Source of the DNA: a bacterium
Lineage (GTDB): Bacteria; Zhuqueibacterota; QNDG01; JABMRT01
Assembly: GCA_011046415.1 (NCBI GenBank)
Contig: DSAP01000138.1
Location: 1 to 40,456 of the forward strand
Direction: 5' to 3'
Length of the DNA: 40,456 nt
Shown: piece by piece, positions 7,216 through 15,922 of the stretch
How positions within the stretch are numbered: position 1 is the first letter of the stretch
How the letters are laid out: every line of letters starts with the position of its first letter
Made by a program: the position numbers and the translations under genes
Notes under the pieces: model-generated
Database searches by the model: none
What the model saw: only the letters and a program-made list of their open reading frames with translations
Told to the model about the DNA's origin: nothing

Positions 7216-8439
7216 TTATTCATAGCGCAACGATTCGATCGGATCCAGTCCGCTGGCCTTGGCCGCCGGGTATACCCCGAAGACGAGTCCGACCAGTGAA
7301 CAGAAAACGAATCCCAAAACAATCGTGAACACGGGGATCGAGGCCGGGACCGGAGAGACCAGGGCCACGAGCTGACCGATGCCCACCCCGGCCAAAATGC
7401 CGAGGATTCCCCCGATCTCGGAGAGGAAGACGGCCTCCACGAGAAACTGGAACAGGATATCCCGCCGCCGGGCTCCGATGGCCATGCGGATGCCGATTTC
7501 CCGTTTCCGCTCACGGATCGAGACCAGCATGATGTTCATGATGCCGATACCCGCCACGAGGAGGGCGAAACTCACGATCACGATCGCGCCGATGCGGACG
7601 GCCCGGGTCATGTTGTCGAATGTCTCGATCAGGGATTCGCTCGAGAAAATCTCAAAATCATTGGGCTCGCCCGGCGGCACCTTGCGCACGGCGCGAAGCA
7701 CGCCGATGACCTGTTCGATGGCCGTATCCATCAGTTCAGGAGAAGCGGCCAGAACCGTAATGTTCAGGGAACGATTCTGACCGTAGAATTTCAGGAAGGT
7801 CGAGAGGGGAATGACGATACGGTTGTCCTGACTCTCTCCGAATGCGGATCCGCTCTTCTCGAGGGTGCCGATCACCTGGTATCGCCGTCCGTCCACGATG
7901 ATGTGTTCCCCGATCGGGTTTTCATAGGGAAAAAGTTTTTCCAGAATATCCTGTCCGATCACGGCGACTTGCCGGTTATGCTGAATATCCGTATCCGACA
8001 GCGCGCGGCCCGCCTCGATAAAATAGCCGTTATTCGGGAAAAAGGCGGGTACGCCGCCCGCCAGATGATTGGCGGGACCGGTCCTGCGGTCCCTGTATTT
8101 GGCCATGATCCCCCATTGCCAGGCCTCGGGACCGACCTGTGCGACCGCGGTGCAGTATTGCTCGATGACCCGCGCATGGTCCCAGGTGAGATCCTTCCGG
8201 TTTCTGTATTTCTCGCGGTCCTGTTGGCCGAACTGAACCGGGAATTTTTGAACCTGAAATACGCTCGCTCCGAGTTGTTCCATCTGATGCCGGATGTTTT
8301 TCTGGAAACCCTCGATCAGAGATTGCATCCCGATGATGGACATGACACCGATGATCACCCCGAGAAGCGTCAGGAATGAACGCATTTTATGATTTCGGAT
8401 GACGTCCAGCGCGATGAAGACGCTTTCCCTAAACTGCAT
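7216..8439 (-). CDS. ABC transporter permease, MacB/FtsX type (second of two)
   Basis: This protein of about 407 residues has the MacB-type layout: an N-terminal membrane helix after SVFIALDVIRNHKMRSFLTL, a large periplasmic MacB-PCD domain (about residues 45-250), and three C-terminal helices forming the FtsX domain with the IGIMNIMLVSIRERKREIGI coupling motif. It ends in LDPIESLRYE, a common FtsX ending. MacB and LolC/E-type permeases act mechanically on periplasmic substrates rather than forming a classic channel. The start at 8439 has AAAGGAT upstream; the frame reaches 8478 without further conserved sequence. It is a paralogue of the gene at 8475-9710 and probably forms a heterodimer with it. 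Confidence 0.9.
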   Translation of the reverse strand: MQFRESVFIALDVIRNHKMRSFLTLLGVIIGVMSIIGMQSLIEGFQKNIRHQMEQLGASVFQVQKFPVQFGQQDREKYRNRKDLTWDHARVIEQYCTAVAQVGPEAWQWGIMAKYRDRRTGPANHLAGGVPAFFPNNGYFIEAGRALSDTDIQHNRQVAVIGQDILEKLFPYENPIGEHIIVDGRRYQVIGTLEKSGSAFGESQDNRIVIPLSTFLKFYGQNRSLNITVLAASPELMDTAIEQVIGVLRAVRKVPPGEPNDFEIFSSESLIETFDNMTRAVRIGAIVIVSFALLVAGIGIMNIMLVSIRERKREIGIRMAIGARRRDILFQFLVEAVFLSEIGGILGILAGVGIGQLVALVSPVPASIPVFTIVLGFVFCSLVGLVFGVYPAAKASGLDPIESLRYE

Positions 8440-8474
8440 AATCCATCCTTTGCATGCCGTCCCGGGTTCGCTGT

Positions 8475-9710
8475 TCACTCATACCGGAGCGCTTCGATCG
8501 GATCGAGGCGGGCCGCTTTCGAGGCCGGATACAGGCCGAAAAACATGCCGATGGCCACGGTGAAGCCGATTCCCAGGAAGATGATCCATGTGGAGAGATG
8601 AACCGGCAGGGGGGAGACCTGCTTGACGAACAGGGCGATCCCGATGGAAATCAGGAGGCCGATCGTCACCCCGATACCCGATATGAACATGGATTCGACG
8701 AGGAACTGCCACAGGATGATCCGCCGTTTGGCGCCGATGGCCTTGCGTACGCCGATCTCCCGCGTTCGTTCCGTCACGGATACGAGCATGATGTTCATGA
8801 TGCCGATCCCTCCGACCAGCAGGGCGATGGATCCGATGCCGATGAGCACGATCCACAAAACACGCGTCAGGTTGTTGTAGACCTCCATGAGCTGGCTCTG
8901 CTGATTGATCGAGAAGTCGTTTTCCTGTCCCGCCCCCAGCCCCCGTGCGCGCCGCATGAGCCCTTCGAGTTCGTCCCTGAGCGCATCGACGAATTCGGCC
9001 CCGCCGGCCTTGACCTGTATTTCGAACGAACGGTGTCTGCCGAAGAGCTTCTCGAATGTCGAATAGGGGATGATTGCATTGTTGTCCATGCTGTGTCCGA
9101 ACATCTGTCCGCGTTTTTCGAGCACGCCGAGAACCAGGAAGGAATGACCTCCGATTTTCATCCGGCGGCCGACCGGGTTTTCATTTCTGAACAACCGGTC
9201 CGCGACCTCCCGTCCGATCACACAGACCGCACGCCGGACTCCCACATCCGTCTCACCGAAGAACCGTCCCATTTCAGGCAGGGAGTTGCTGGTGGCTATA
9301 TAGTCCTCGGTCGTACCGATGATCTGGACGCGGTCGAGTGATTCATTGCGGTACCGGCTGGTGCGGCGGGTTACGATTTCAGGCACCACGACTCCGGCAT
9401 GCCGGCTGTGCTTTTGGATAAAACGAAACTGGTTTTCGGTGATCCGCTTGCGCTTGCTGACCCTGAGCCATTCCTCATAACTGGTGATCATCCAGGGATA
9501 ACGGCTGATGTACACATTGTCCGTGCCCAGGCTCGACAGCTCTTCGCTCACATAGACATTCAACCCCTGTATCACCGCGATGATTACCGTGACGACGATG
9601 ACGCCGATCAGGATGCCGAGTGTCGTCAAGACGGTGCGCAGCCGGTTTGCTTTCAGGGAGTTGAGCGCGATACGAAGGCCTTCGCCCAGTTCCGACCAAG
9701 AAATGACCAT
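8475..9710 (-). CDS. ABC transporter permease, MacB/FtsX type (first of two)
   Basis: This 411-residue protein has the same build as its neighbour. A first helix (TVLTTLGILIGVIVVTVIIAV) leads into a periplasmic MacB-PCD domain, followed by three C-terminal helices with the GIGIMNIMLVSVTERTREIG motif and the ending LDPIEALRYE. The two permeases are clearly diverged copies. The stop is 35 bases ahead of the second permease start. No strong Shine-Dalgarno precedes the ATG at 9710; the better AAAAGGA lies about 20 bases up. Neither permease carries a fused ATPase, so both must use the separate ATPase at 9834-10511. Confidence 0.9.
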   Translation of the reverse strand: MVISWSELGEGLRIALNSLKANRLRTVLTTLGILIGVIVVTVIIAVIQGLNVYVSEELSSLGTDNVYISRYPWMITSYEEWLRVSKRKRITENQFRFIQKHSRHAGVVVPEIVTRRTSRYRNESLDRVQIIGTTEDYIATSNSLPEMGRFFGETDVGVRRAVCVIGREVADRLFRNENPVGRRMKIGGHSFLVLGVLEKRGQMFGHSMDNNAIIPYSTFEKLFGRHRSFEIQVKAGGAEFVDALRDELEGLMRRARGLGAGQENDFSINQQSQLMEVYNNLTRVLWIVLIGIGSIALLVGGIGIMNIMLVSVTERTREIGVRKAIGAKRRIILWQFLVESMFISGIGVTIGLLISIGIALFVKQVSPLPVHLSTWIIFLGIGFTVAIGMFFGLYPASKAARLDPIEALRYE

Positions 9711-9833
9711 GGAGTTCCCGTTTTATGAGTTCCTTTTCGCAAGACGGTGAAAAGATATTTCAGGCGAGGTTTGCCGGATTGTCAGCATATCAAGCATGTT
9801 CATCCCGGACTCTTTACCCGTCTTTCCACCTGG

Positions 9834-10511
9834 TCAATTGGATTCATCCCGTTCGACCCGGCCGTCCCTCAGCCGGATGATGCGGTCCGAATGTTCCGCG
9901 ATGTATTCCTCATGGGTCACCAGGATGATGGTGTTGCCCCCGTCGTGCAGATCCTCGAACAGATCCATGATTTCGTCGCCGGTGCGCGTATCGAGATTTC
10001 CGGTCGGTTCATCCGCCAGGATGATCGATGGCTTGTTGACCAGGGCGCGGGCCACGGCCACCCGCTGGCGCTGACCGCCGGACAACTCGTTGGGACGATG
10101 CCCCATCCGGTCCTTCAACCCGACCTTGATCAGGGCCTCTTCCGCGAGATCCCTGCGTTGTGATGCGGGTGTGCCGTTGTAAATCAGGGGCAGTTCCACA
10201 TTATGCAGGGCCGATGCGCGGGGAAGGAGGTTGAAGTTCTGGAAGACGAATCCGATTTCGCGGTTGCGGATTTCCGCAAGCTGATCATCGTCCATATGGC
10301 TGACATTCGAGCCGTTCAGGAAATAGGTACCTTCTGTGGGTGTGTCCAGGCAGCCGATCAGATTCATGAGTGTGGATTTGCCCGATCCGGACGGTCCCAT
10401 GATGGCCACATATTCGTTCTGATCGATCCGGATGTCGATTCCGTTGAGCGCATGGACGATTTCGAGTCCGAGACGGTAATCCTTGACGATGCCTTGCAGT
10501 TCGATGAGCAT
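9834..10511 (-). CDS. ABC transporter ATP-binding protein, LolD/MacB type
   Basis: This 225-residue cytosolic ATPase powers the two FtsX permeases. It has the Walker [11 protein letters not shown]-loop [11 protein letters not shown], signature [15 protein letters not shown], Walker [13 protein letters not shown] and the switch histidine in [10 protein letters not shown]. Length and motifs fit the LolD/MacB/FtsE group. The start at 10511 is set by AAGGAG nine bases upstream; the open frame to 10601 overlaps the adaptor gene and carries no conserved sequence. Its place between adaptor and permeases is the standard order of split MacAB-like systems. Confidence 0.93.
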   Translation of the reverse strand: MLIELQGIVKDYRLGLEIVHALNGIDIRIDQNEYVAIMGPSGSGKSTLMNLIGCLDTPTEGTYFLNGSNVSHMDDDQLAEIRNREIGFVFQNFNLLPRASALHNVELPLIYNGTPASQRRDLAEEALIKVGLKDRMGHRPNELSGGQRQRVAVARALVNKPSIILADEPTGNLDTRTGDEIMDLFEDLHDGGNTIILVTHEEYIAEHSDRIIRLRDGRVERDESN

Positions 10512-10554
10512 AGAAAAAGACTCCTTATGCGGGAGACGACCCGATTCAGACGGA

Positions 10555-11793
10555 TTATCTTTGCAGTTTTTTACTCTGTGAATTATCGACGGTGACGGCA
10601 TCCCCGTCTTTGAGAATCTGGGAGAGGATCCGGTACGGACCGCTCACCACATCCCATCCTTCTTCGAGACCGTTTTTGATTTCCCACTCGGTATCGCTCG
10701 AGATCCCGGTCTGGACCGGGATCTGGCGGACGATGCCGTTATCGACGCGGAACACGACATTGACGGGTTTCTTTTCGGAGGACCTGACATCCCTTTCCGG
10801 GGAATCGGCCGGGGTTCCGGATTCCTCCGGTGTTTCCGATTCACCCTGTTCTTCCTCCAGGGGTTTCCTGAGGGTGACACACTGGATCGGTACCTTGAGG
10901 ACATCCGTCAGCGATTCCGTGATGATGTCGACCGTCGAGGACATGCCCGGACGCAGCCGCTCCGGTTTCTCGATCATCGCCGCCTTGACGAGAAAATTGG
11001 TGACCTGCTCCTGGGTTCCCATGCCCGTGGTCGTTCCCGTGTTGGCGATTTCCGTGACGACGCCCCTGAAAGACCTGTCCGGGAATGCGTCCACCATGAT
11101 ATTTGCCGTGTCTCCCACGGTTACGCGGATGACGTCGTTTTCGTCGATGTCTGTTTCGGCCTGCATGCGCGTCAGGTCTGCGACGATCATGATGACGTCG
11201 AGCGTGAACTGGGAGCCCATGGCCATCTCGCCGAGTTTCTTGTTGAGCAGGCTGACCGTGCCGTCCATCGGGGCGTAGATCGTGGTCTTGTCGAGGTTGT
11301 CCGCGGCCTGTCGCAGGCTGGCATCGGCCTGCGCGACCGTGGCCTGGGCCTGTTCATAGACGGATCGCGCCAATTCCAGCTCCGCCGCAGAAGCCAGGTT
11401 GTCCTCGTGGAGTTTCCGAACCCGTCGATATTCGCTTTCGGACTTGATGAAGCCCGCCCGGGCATAGGCAAGGCTCGACTCGGCCTGTTCGAGCGCCGCC
11501 CTGTAGCCTTCCTGGTCGAGCTGGACCAGGAACTGGCCTTTTTTGACATCGTCGCCTTCCCTGACCCCGAGGGAGACAATCTGGCCGCTGACCTTGGCGG
11601 AAATCTTCACCTGCACTTCCGGCTGGATCTTGGCCGCACCCGAGACGGTTTCGGTGAGCGTGCCCCGCAGGACCTTCTCCGTCTGGATCTTGATTTTATC
11701 TCCCTTCTTGACGAGATTCGCCACGACCAGCACGGCGATGATCACGAGTACGCCGAGAAAAATGAACAGTTTTTTTCTGGATTTTTTTTGCAT
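10555..11793 (-). CDS. Periplasmic adaptor protein of the MacA/HlyD family
   Basis: This protein of about 412 residues is anchored by one N-terminal membrane helix ([20 protein letters not shown]). It then shows a lipoyl half-domain ([21 protein letters not shown]), a long helical hairpin (about residues 85-170, [18 protein letters not shown] onward), the second lipoyl half ([20 protein letters not shown]) and beta-barrel domains. It should bridge the inner-membrane ABC permeases to TolC. A Glu/Ser/Pro-rich insert near residues 318-345 ([19 protein letters not shown]) is an unusual low-complexity linker. ATG 11793 is preferred over GTG 11802 because AGGGAG at 11803-11808 is correctly spaced only for the ATG. 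Confidence 0.92.
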   Translation of the reverse strand: MQKKSRKKLFIFLGVLVIIAVLVVANLVKKGDKIKIQTEKVLRGTLTETVSGAAKIQPEVQVKISAKVSGQIVSLGVREGDDVKKGQFLVQLDQEGYRAALEQAESSLAYARAGFIKSESEYRRVRKLHEDNLASAAELELARSVYEQAQATVAQADASLRQAADNLDKTTIYAPMDGTVSLLNKKLGEMAMGSQFTLDVIMIVADLTRMQAETDIDENDVIRVTVGDTANIMVDAFPDRSFRGVVTEIANTGTTTGMGTQEQVTNFLVKAAMIEKPERLRPGMSSTVDIITESLTDVLKVPIQCVTLRKPLEEEQGESETPEESGTPADSPERDVRSSEKKPVNVVFRVDNGIVRQIPVQTGISSDTEWEIKNGLEEGWDVVSGPYRILSQILKDGDAVTVDNSQSKKLQR

Positions 11794-11814
11794 GCCGGGC
11801 ACTCCCTATTCGTG

Positions 11815-13146
11815 TTATCTTTTCAATTGCCCCATGGCTCTTTCGAGACGGGCGAGACCCAGCTTGTACTCATACAGCGCGTGCAGATAATTGCTCTGGG
11901 CCTGGGTGTGACTGACCTGTGCGATGATCTGATCGAGTATGGTTCCGGAACCCAGCTTGTATTTTTCCTCGGCGAGCCTGAGGTTCGCCTCGGAGGCTTT
12001 GATGCCGTCTTCGGTCATCGACACTTTCTTTCTGGCCTGTCTGGCCAGAAAATAGGCTTCTTTTACCTCGATGGCGATGTTTTTCTGGGTCTGGGTCAGG
12101 ACTTCTTCCTGATACTGGAAATTCAGCCTGGCTTTGCCCAGTGTGGCGATGCGTGAAAATCCCTGGAAAACCGGGATCGAGAGCGAGACGCCTGTGTACC
12201 AGTTGTAATCCTTGTCCAGCAAGTCGCCGATACGGCTGAATTTCTCATGGCGCCAGGAGTATCCGGCATAGACGGACAGGCTGGGCAAAAACCGGCTGAC
12301 CGCCAAACCGATATTGTTTTGGGAAGCCTTCAGGTCGAATTGTGTCTTGAGGAGTTCCGGGTGATGGAGGCGGCCGGTTTCGGCCGCGTTCTCATACGTC
12401 AGGTCGAGTTCTGGAATCTCCCGGTCGTCCACGACTTCGATCATTCTCTCGACATCGAAGCCGAGGGTATGATTCAGGGCCGATCGCGCGATGGAGAGCA
12501 GATTTTCCGATTCGATGACGGCCAGTTCGGACTCATTTTTCTGAACCACGGCCTGAAGCACATCCGATTTAGGCGCCTTGCCCACCTCGAACAGGACCTG
12601 TGACAGTTTGTACGATTGCTCGGCCGACTCGAGCGCCTTTTTCTGGACTTCGAGCAGTTTTTGCTGCTTGATGAGATTGTAATATCGCTGCTTGACGAGG
12701 AATATGATATTTTGTTTCGTCGCCTCGAGTCCGAATTCGGCGCTTTTCTTCAGGTTTCTGGATTGCATGTAATTCTGATAATCGGAACCGCCGTTGAAGG
12801 TCTGGCTGACCGAGGCGGTCGCCGAGGAGGCCCAGGAACTGATTTCATTCGGCTGCACGGGCACCGGGATGCCGGTTCGCGGATCGATCCGCATTTGAGA
12901 GGAGGGGCCGACCGTGGAATGGTTATATCCCAGGCCGGCGCTGATGTCGGGAAGGAACCCGGCGCGCGCGATCGCGACATCCTTGCCGGCCATCCGGACA
13001 TGGAATTCGGACTGGAGGATCAGGGGATTGTTTTGAAGCGCGATTTCCACGCATTCGTCCAAAGTCAGTGCCGCGGCCTGCTGAGCCGATGCGGCCGGGA
13101 TCATGAATACACTCAGGAATATGATTTTCAGAAGCAATTTCTTCAT
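11815..13146 (-). CDS. TolC-family outer-membrane efflux protein
   Basis: This 443-residue protein has a cleavable signal peptide (KKLLLKIIFLSVFMIPAASA, then QQ). The mature part shows the TolC/OEP pattern, LTLDECVEIALQNNP at the start and two related halves of long helices with short beta segments (INQ-like repeats, for example residues about 170-215 and 370-425). It forms the trimeric exit duct through the outer membrane. The start at 13146 has AAGGG upstream; an ATG at 13161 is less well placed. It is followed after 21 bases by the adaptor gene, so the operon encodes a complete tripartite path. Confidence 0.93.
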   Translation of the reverse strand: MKKLLLKIIFLSVFMIPAASAQQAAALTLDECVEIALQNNPLILQSEFHVRMAGKDVAIARAGFLPDISAGLGYNHSTVGPSSQMRIDPRTGIPVPVQPNEISSWASSATASVSQTFNGGSDYQNYMQSRNLKKSAEFGLEATKQNIIFLVKQRYYNLIKQQKLLEVQKKALESAEQSYKLSQVLFEVGKAPKSDVLQAVVQKNESELAVIESENLLSIARSALNHTLGFDVERMIEVVDDREIPELDLTYENAAETGRLHHPELLKTQFDLKASQNNIGLAVSRFLPSLSVYAGYSWRHEKFSRIGDLLDKDYNWYTGVSLSIPVFQGFSRIATLGKARLNFQYQEEVLTQTQKNIAIEVKEAYFLARQARKKVSMTEDGIKASEANLRLAEEKYKLGSGTILDQIIAQVSHTQAQSNYLHALYEYKLGLARLERAMGQLKR

Positions 13147-13168
13147 CGCAATCCCTTTCATTTATTAT

Positions 13169-13894
13169 TTAATATCCGACCACAAAGGGACCGAAAATAC
13201 TCCAAAGCGGCAGGGAAATTAAAATCCATACGATCCAAAGGCTGATGACAATCATGGCGGATTTCTGGGTGTCAACCTTACTGATCGCAGAAATACCGAT
13301 GATGGTTAAAATGAGAGACCATATCGAAAATACATCCATATGGGCCAGTACTTTAAACAGCAGTGACGGCTCGTCTGTCATGGCCGGTGTGGGCAGGAGG
13401 ATTGCCAGACTGGTCAGGACGCCATAACCTGTCTCTTTGGAATAGATCAGAATCGATTTTAATGCGGTGGCAATGACTCCGATCAGGCTTGTCCAGGCCA
13501 TTACCGAAAACATTTTTTTGAAATTGGTTTCACCCGAAAACACGATATTGGTTGTAAACAAGTAAAGCCCCGTTATGATACACCATATGATGAGTGTCGA
13601 TACCGGGATGAAAATGAGCTGAATATATTTGAACGGACCCGCCATTCTGTCTTGAATGATTTCCAATTGTGCTTCAGGAATGCCCTGGGCTTCAAATTTG
13701 GCCATTTGATCCGCTATACGGATATCCATCAGGAAAAAACTGCTGACCATGATGACCAGAGACAGGATCAAAAAGGGTACGAACCAGGTCGGTTTTTTAT
13801 TGATATCTTCGAATGTTTCCCTCGGCGAGGTAAATATCCCGATCATCCTGTTGAAAACACCCAGTTCTTGGTTGTTGCCGGTTTTCGTGTTCAT
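13169..13894 (-). CDS. YIP1-family membrane protein
   Basis: This 241-residue protein has a conserved amphipathic opening, GVFNRMIGIFTSPRETFEDI, followed by PTWFVPFLILSLVIMV and four more hydrophobic segments, the Yip1 (PF04893) layout. Bacterial members are cytoplasmic-membrane proteins with no settled function and often sit beside export genes. A strong GAGGAGGAC precedes the ATG at 13894. It is the first gene of the export operon, 22 bases ahead of the TolC gene. Its base composition is visibly more AT-rich than the genes that follow, which is worth a check for separate origin. Confidence 0.85.
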   Translation of the reverse strand: MNTKTGNNQELGVFNRMIGIFTSPRETFEDINKKPTWFVPFLILSLVIMVSSFFLMDIRIADQMAKFEAQGIPEAQLEIIQDRMAGPFKYIQLIFIPVSTLIIWCIITGLYLFTTNIVFSGETNFKKMFSVMAWTSLIGVIATALKSILIYSKETGYGVLTSLAILLPTPAMTDEPSLLFKVLAHMDVFSIWSLILTIIGISAISKVDTQKSAMIVISLWIVWILISLPLWSIFGPFVVGY

Positions 13895-14280
13895 GGAGTC
13901 CTCCTCTACGGGTCGTAACGAATTTTCCTTTCAGTAGACGAAGTCCGTCCCTGAAAGTTTCATGGATTCCGGAGAAATTTGGAGAATTCCGGAAAGGGGG
14001 GCGTGTTCGTGCCGGATTCATTGCGGAGGCAACAAACCGGATTTTATTTGTCCTATGTTGATTTGAGCGGGTCATCATGAAGTTTCAGATACCCATTCAT
14101 CGTCATCTGGTTCAAGACAAGAATTCAGTTTTCAGGCAGCCGTCTCATGCGACTCGGAGTGTTGTTGCTTCTTCTGGTTTATCTTTGCCCCTTTTTTCAG
14201 AAAAAAGTGGCGCAAAAAACTTTCGGCTGACGAAAAATCTCCTGAAAATGCCGGGAGCGTTCATTGAAGGAATTGAACTC

Positions 14281-14297
14281 ATCCGCCTGAGGCGGAT
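14281..14297. repeat. Perfect palindrome with 7-base arms
   Basis: ATCCGCC and GGCGGAT are separated by TGA. It lies inside the gene-free stretch and resembles short REP-like hairpins. Only one copy was noticed in this window. Confidence 0.6.
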
Positions 14298-14311
14298 CGG
14301 ACATGAACGCC

Positions 14312-14330
14312 CCGGCCTTTTCCGGGCCGG
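14312..14330. repeat. GC-rich hairpin
   Basis: CCGGCC and GGCCGG flank a seven-base loop, followed on the plus strand by AGATTTTT. It looks like a weak plus-strand terminator, but no plus-strand gene lies upstream, so its role is unclear. Confidence 0.45.
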
Positions 14331-14521
14331 AGATTTTTCGAAGGCCGGGAACAGACTGTCGTCCTTTACGTGGACAGCTTAAACGGATTCCGTGTCACGG
14401 ATACAGGCGAATGGTTTTAACCGGAAACAATTCAGACCTGAAACTGGATTTTTTCAGCAGTATCTACCTGTTCGAATCAACACAGGACCATTTTTTTGTT
14501 GCGCAACGAGCCGAAGAAAAA

Positions 14522-15922
14522 TCAGGACTTTTGGTCTTTGATCCGTAGAAGGTATTCGAACGCCGCGTCGTGGTCGTTTGGGATGATTCCTTCCAGGATG
14601 GCTTCCTCGATCTGTTTCTTGAACCGGCCCACTCGCGGCCCCGGCGGGATGCCGAGAAGCCTCATAATCTCATCTCCCCGGACCGGAGACTGGAAGGCGC
14701 GCAGGCGGTCCTTTTCCTCGACCTCCTGCATCCGCCTGTGTACCTCGTCGAAGTTTCTGAGATGGGTCTCGACACGTTTCGGATTTCCGGAGGTGATGTC
14801 CGCCCGGCACAGGATCATGAGGTCCCCGATTTTATCGTCGGCATCGACAAGCAGCCGACGAACCGCCGAATCGGTGACCTCCTCGCCGATCAGCTGGATG
14901 GGTCGCATATGGAGACGCGTCAGTTCCCTGGCATATCTGAAATATTCCGCCGGTAGCCTGAGCCTGGGAACGATGTGCCTGAGCATTTTGACGCCCGCGA
15001 GTTCGTGGCCGTGAAACGTCCAGCCTGTGCCTTCGACAAACCGTTTCACGCGGGGTTTCCCGATATCATGTACGAGCGCCGTGAACCGGAGACGCATGTC
15101 GTCGCTGACTGCGGAGACATTGTCAAGCACCTTCAGGGTATGGTCGAAGACATCCTTGTGATGGTGGGTGTCGCGCTGCTCGACACCCACCATTTCCGTC
15201 AATTCCGGGAAAATCACCCCGAGGACTCCGGTTTTTTGCAGGACGCGGAATCCGACGCCGGGTCTGGAATGGGACAGGATTTTCAACAGTTCCGCCGTGA
15301 TCCGTTCCTGAGATACGATCCGGAGCCGTTCCCTCTCGGATTCCATTGCCGCGAGTGCATCTTTGTGGATCTGGAAGCCGAGCTGACTCGCAAACCGGGC
15401 CGCCCGCATGATTCGGAGGGGATCCTCCGAGAAAGTCTCGGCCGGGTCGCGCGGCGTGCGGATCAGGCGTTTCCGGATGTCTTTTTGCCCCCCGAACGGA
15501 TCGTGTATGCGTCCGAATTCGGACTCGGAGAGCGACAGGGCCAGGGTGTTGATCGTGAAATCACGCCGTGAGAGGTCGCCGGCCAGATCCGTGGGGGCGA
15601 TGTCCGGTTTTCTCGAATGGTCCCGATACGACTCGCTTCGGGCCGTGACGAATTCGAGCCGGATGTCTTTTACGAGAAACGAGGCGGTCCCGAATTTCGG
15701 GTACACGATCCAGCCGTGGCCTTTCAGCAGATTCCTGGCTTCTTGAGCAAAATCCGGACCGTCTCCCACCACGACGAAGTCGATTTCGGAGGTCTTCAAA
15801 CCCATCAGCTGGTCACGCACGAATCCGCCCACGGCATAAACCGGGAGATTTTTCTGTTCGCTTAACCGTCCGATCCGCCTGAGGATGCATTCGGAATCCG
15901 GAATCGATGCAGCGGGTTTCAT
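14522..15922 (-). CDS. cca: CCA-adding enzyme / poly(A) polymerase family nucleotidyltransferase with HD domain
   Basis: The 466-residue protein adds or repairs the 3' CCA of tRNA. The head shows VYAVGGFVRDQLMG, then IDFVVVG of the metal site, the RRDFTINTLALSLS motif, the DPLRIMRAARFASQLGF nucleotide-binding helix, and a C-terminal HD domain with HHHKDVFDHTLKVLD and LVHDIGKP. The start at 15922 overlaps the upstream dipeptidase stop (ATGA), so it is coupled to that gene; the longer frame to 15988 only reads the dipeptidase in another frame. The catalytic pair normally reads DxD; here it reads E-I-D (see findings). Confidence 0.9.
   Translation of the reverse strand: MKPAASIPDSECILRRIGRLSEQKNLPVYAVGGFVRDQLMGLKTSEIDFVVVGDGPDFAQEARNLLKGHGWIVYPKFGTASFLVKDIRLEFVTARSESYRDHSRKPDIAPTDLAGDLSRRDFTINTLALSLSESEFGRIHDPFGGQKDIRKRLIRTPRDPAETFSEDPLRIMRAARFASQLGFQIHKDALAAMESERERLRIVSQERITAELLKILSHSRPGVGFRVLQKTGVLGVIFPELTEMVGVEQRDTHHHKDVFDHTLKVLDNVSAVSDDMRLRFTALVHDIGKPRVKRFVEGTGWTFHGHELAGVKMLRHIVPRLRLPAEYFRYARELTRLHMRPIQLIGEEVTDSAVRRLLVDADDKIGDLMILCRADITSGNPKRVETHLRNFDEVHRRMQEVEEKDRLRAFQSPVRGDEIMRLLGIPPGPRVGRFKKQIEEAILEGIIPNDHDAAFEYLLRIKDQKS

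Larger units (their letters stand above)
13895..14521. other. Gene-free stretch between cca and the YIP1 gene
   Basis: About 630 bases with no convincing gene. Short open frames on the plus strand (for example 14077-14382) lack a ribosome-binding site and resemble nothing known. The stretch must hold the promoter of the YIP1-TolC operon, but I could not find a clear -35/-10 pair. It also holds several hairpins, listed separately. Confidence 0.6.

Noticed and set aside
14077-14382. A 101-codon plus-strand frame in the gene-free gap
   Set aside because: It has no Shine-Dalgarno, no recognisable domain, and runs through two hairpins.
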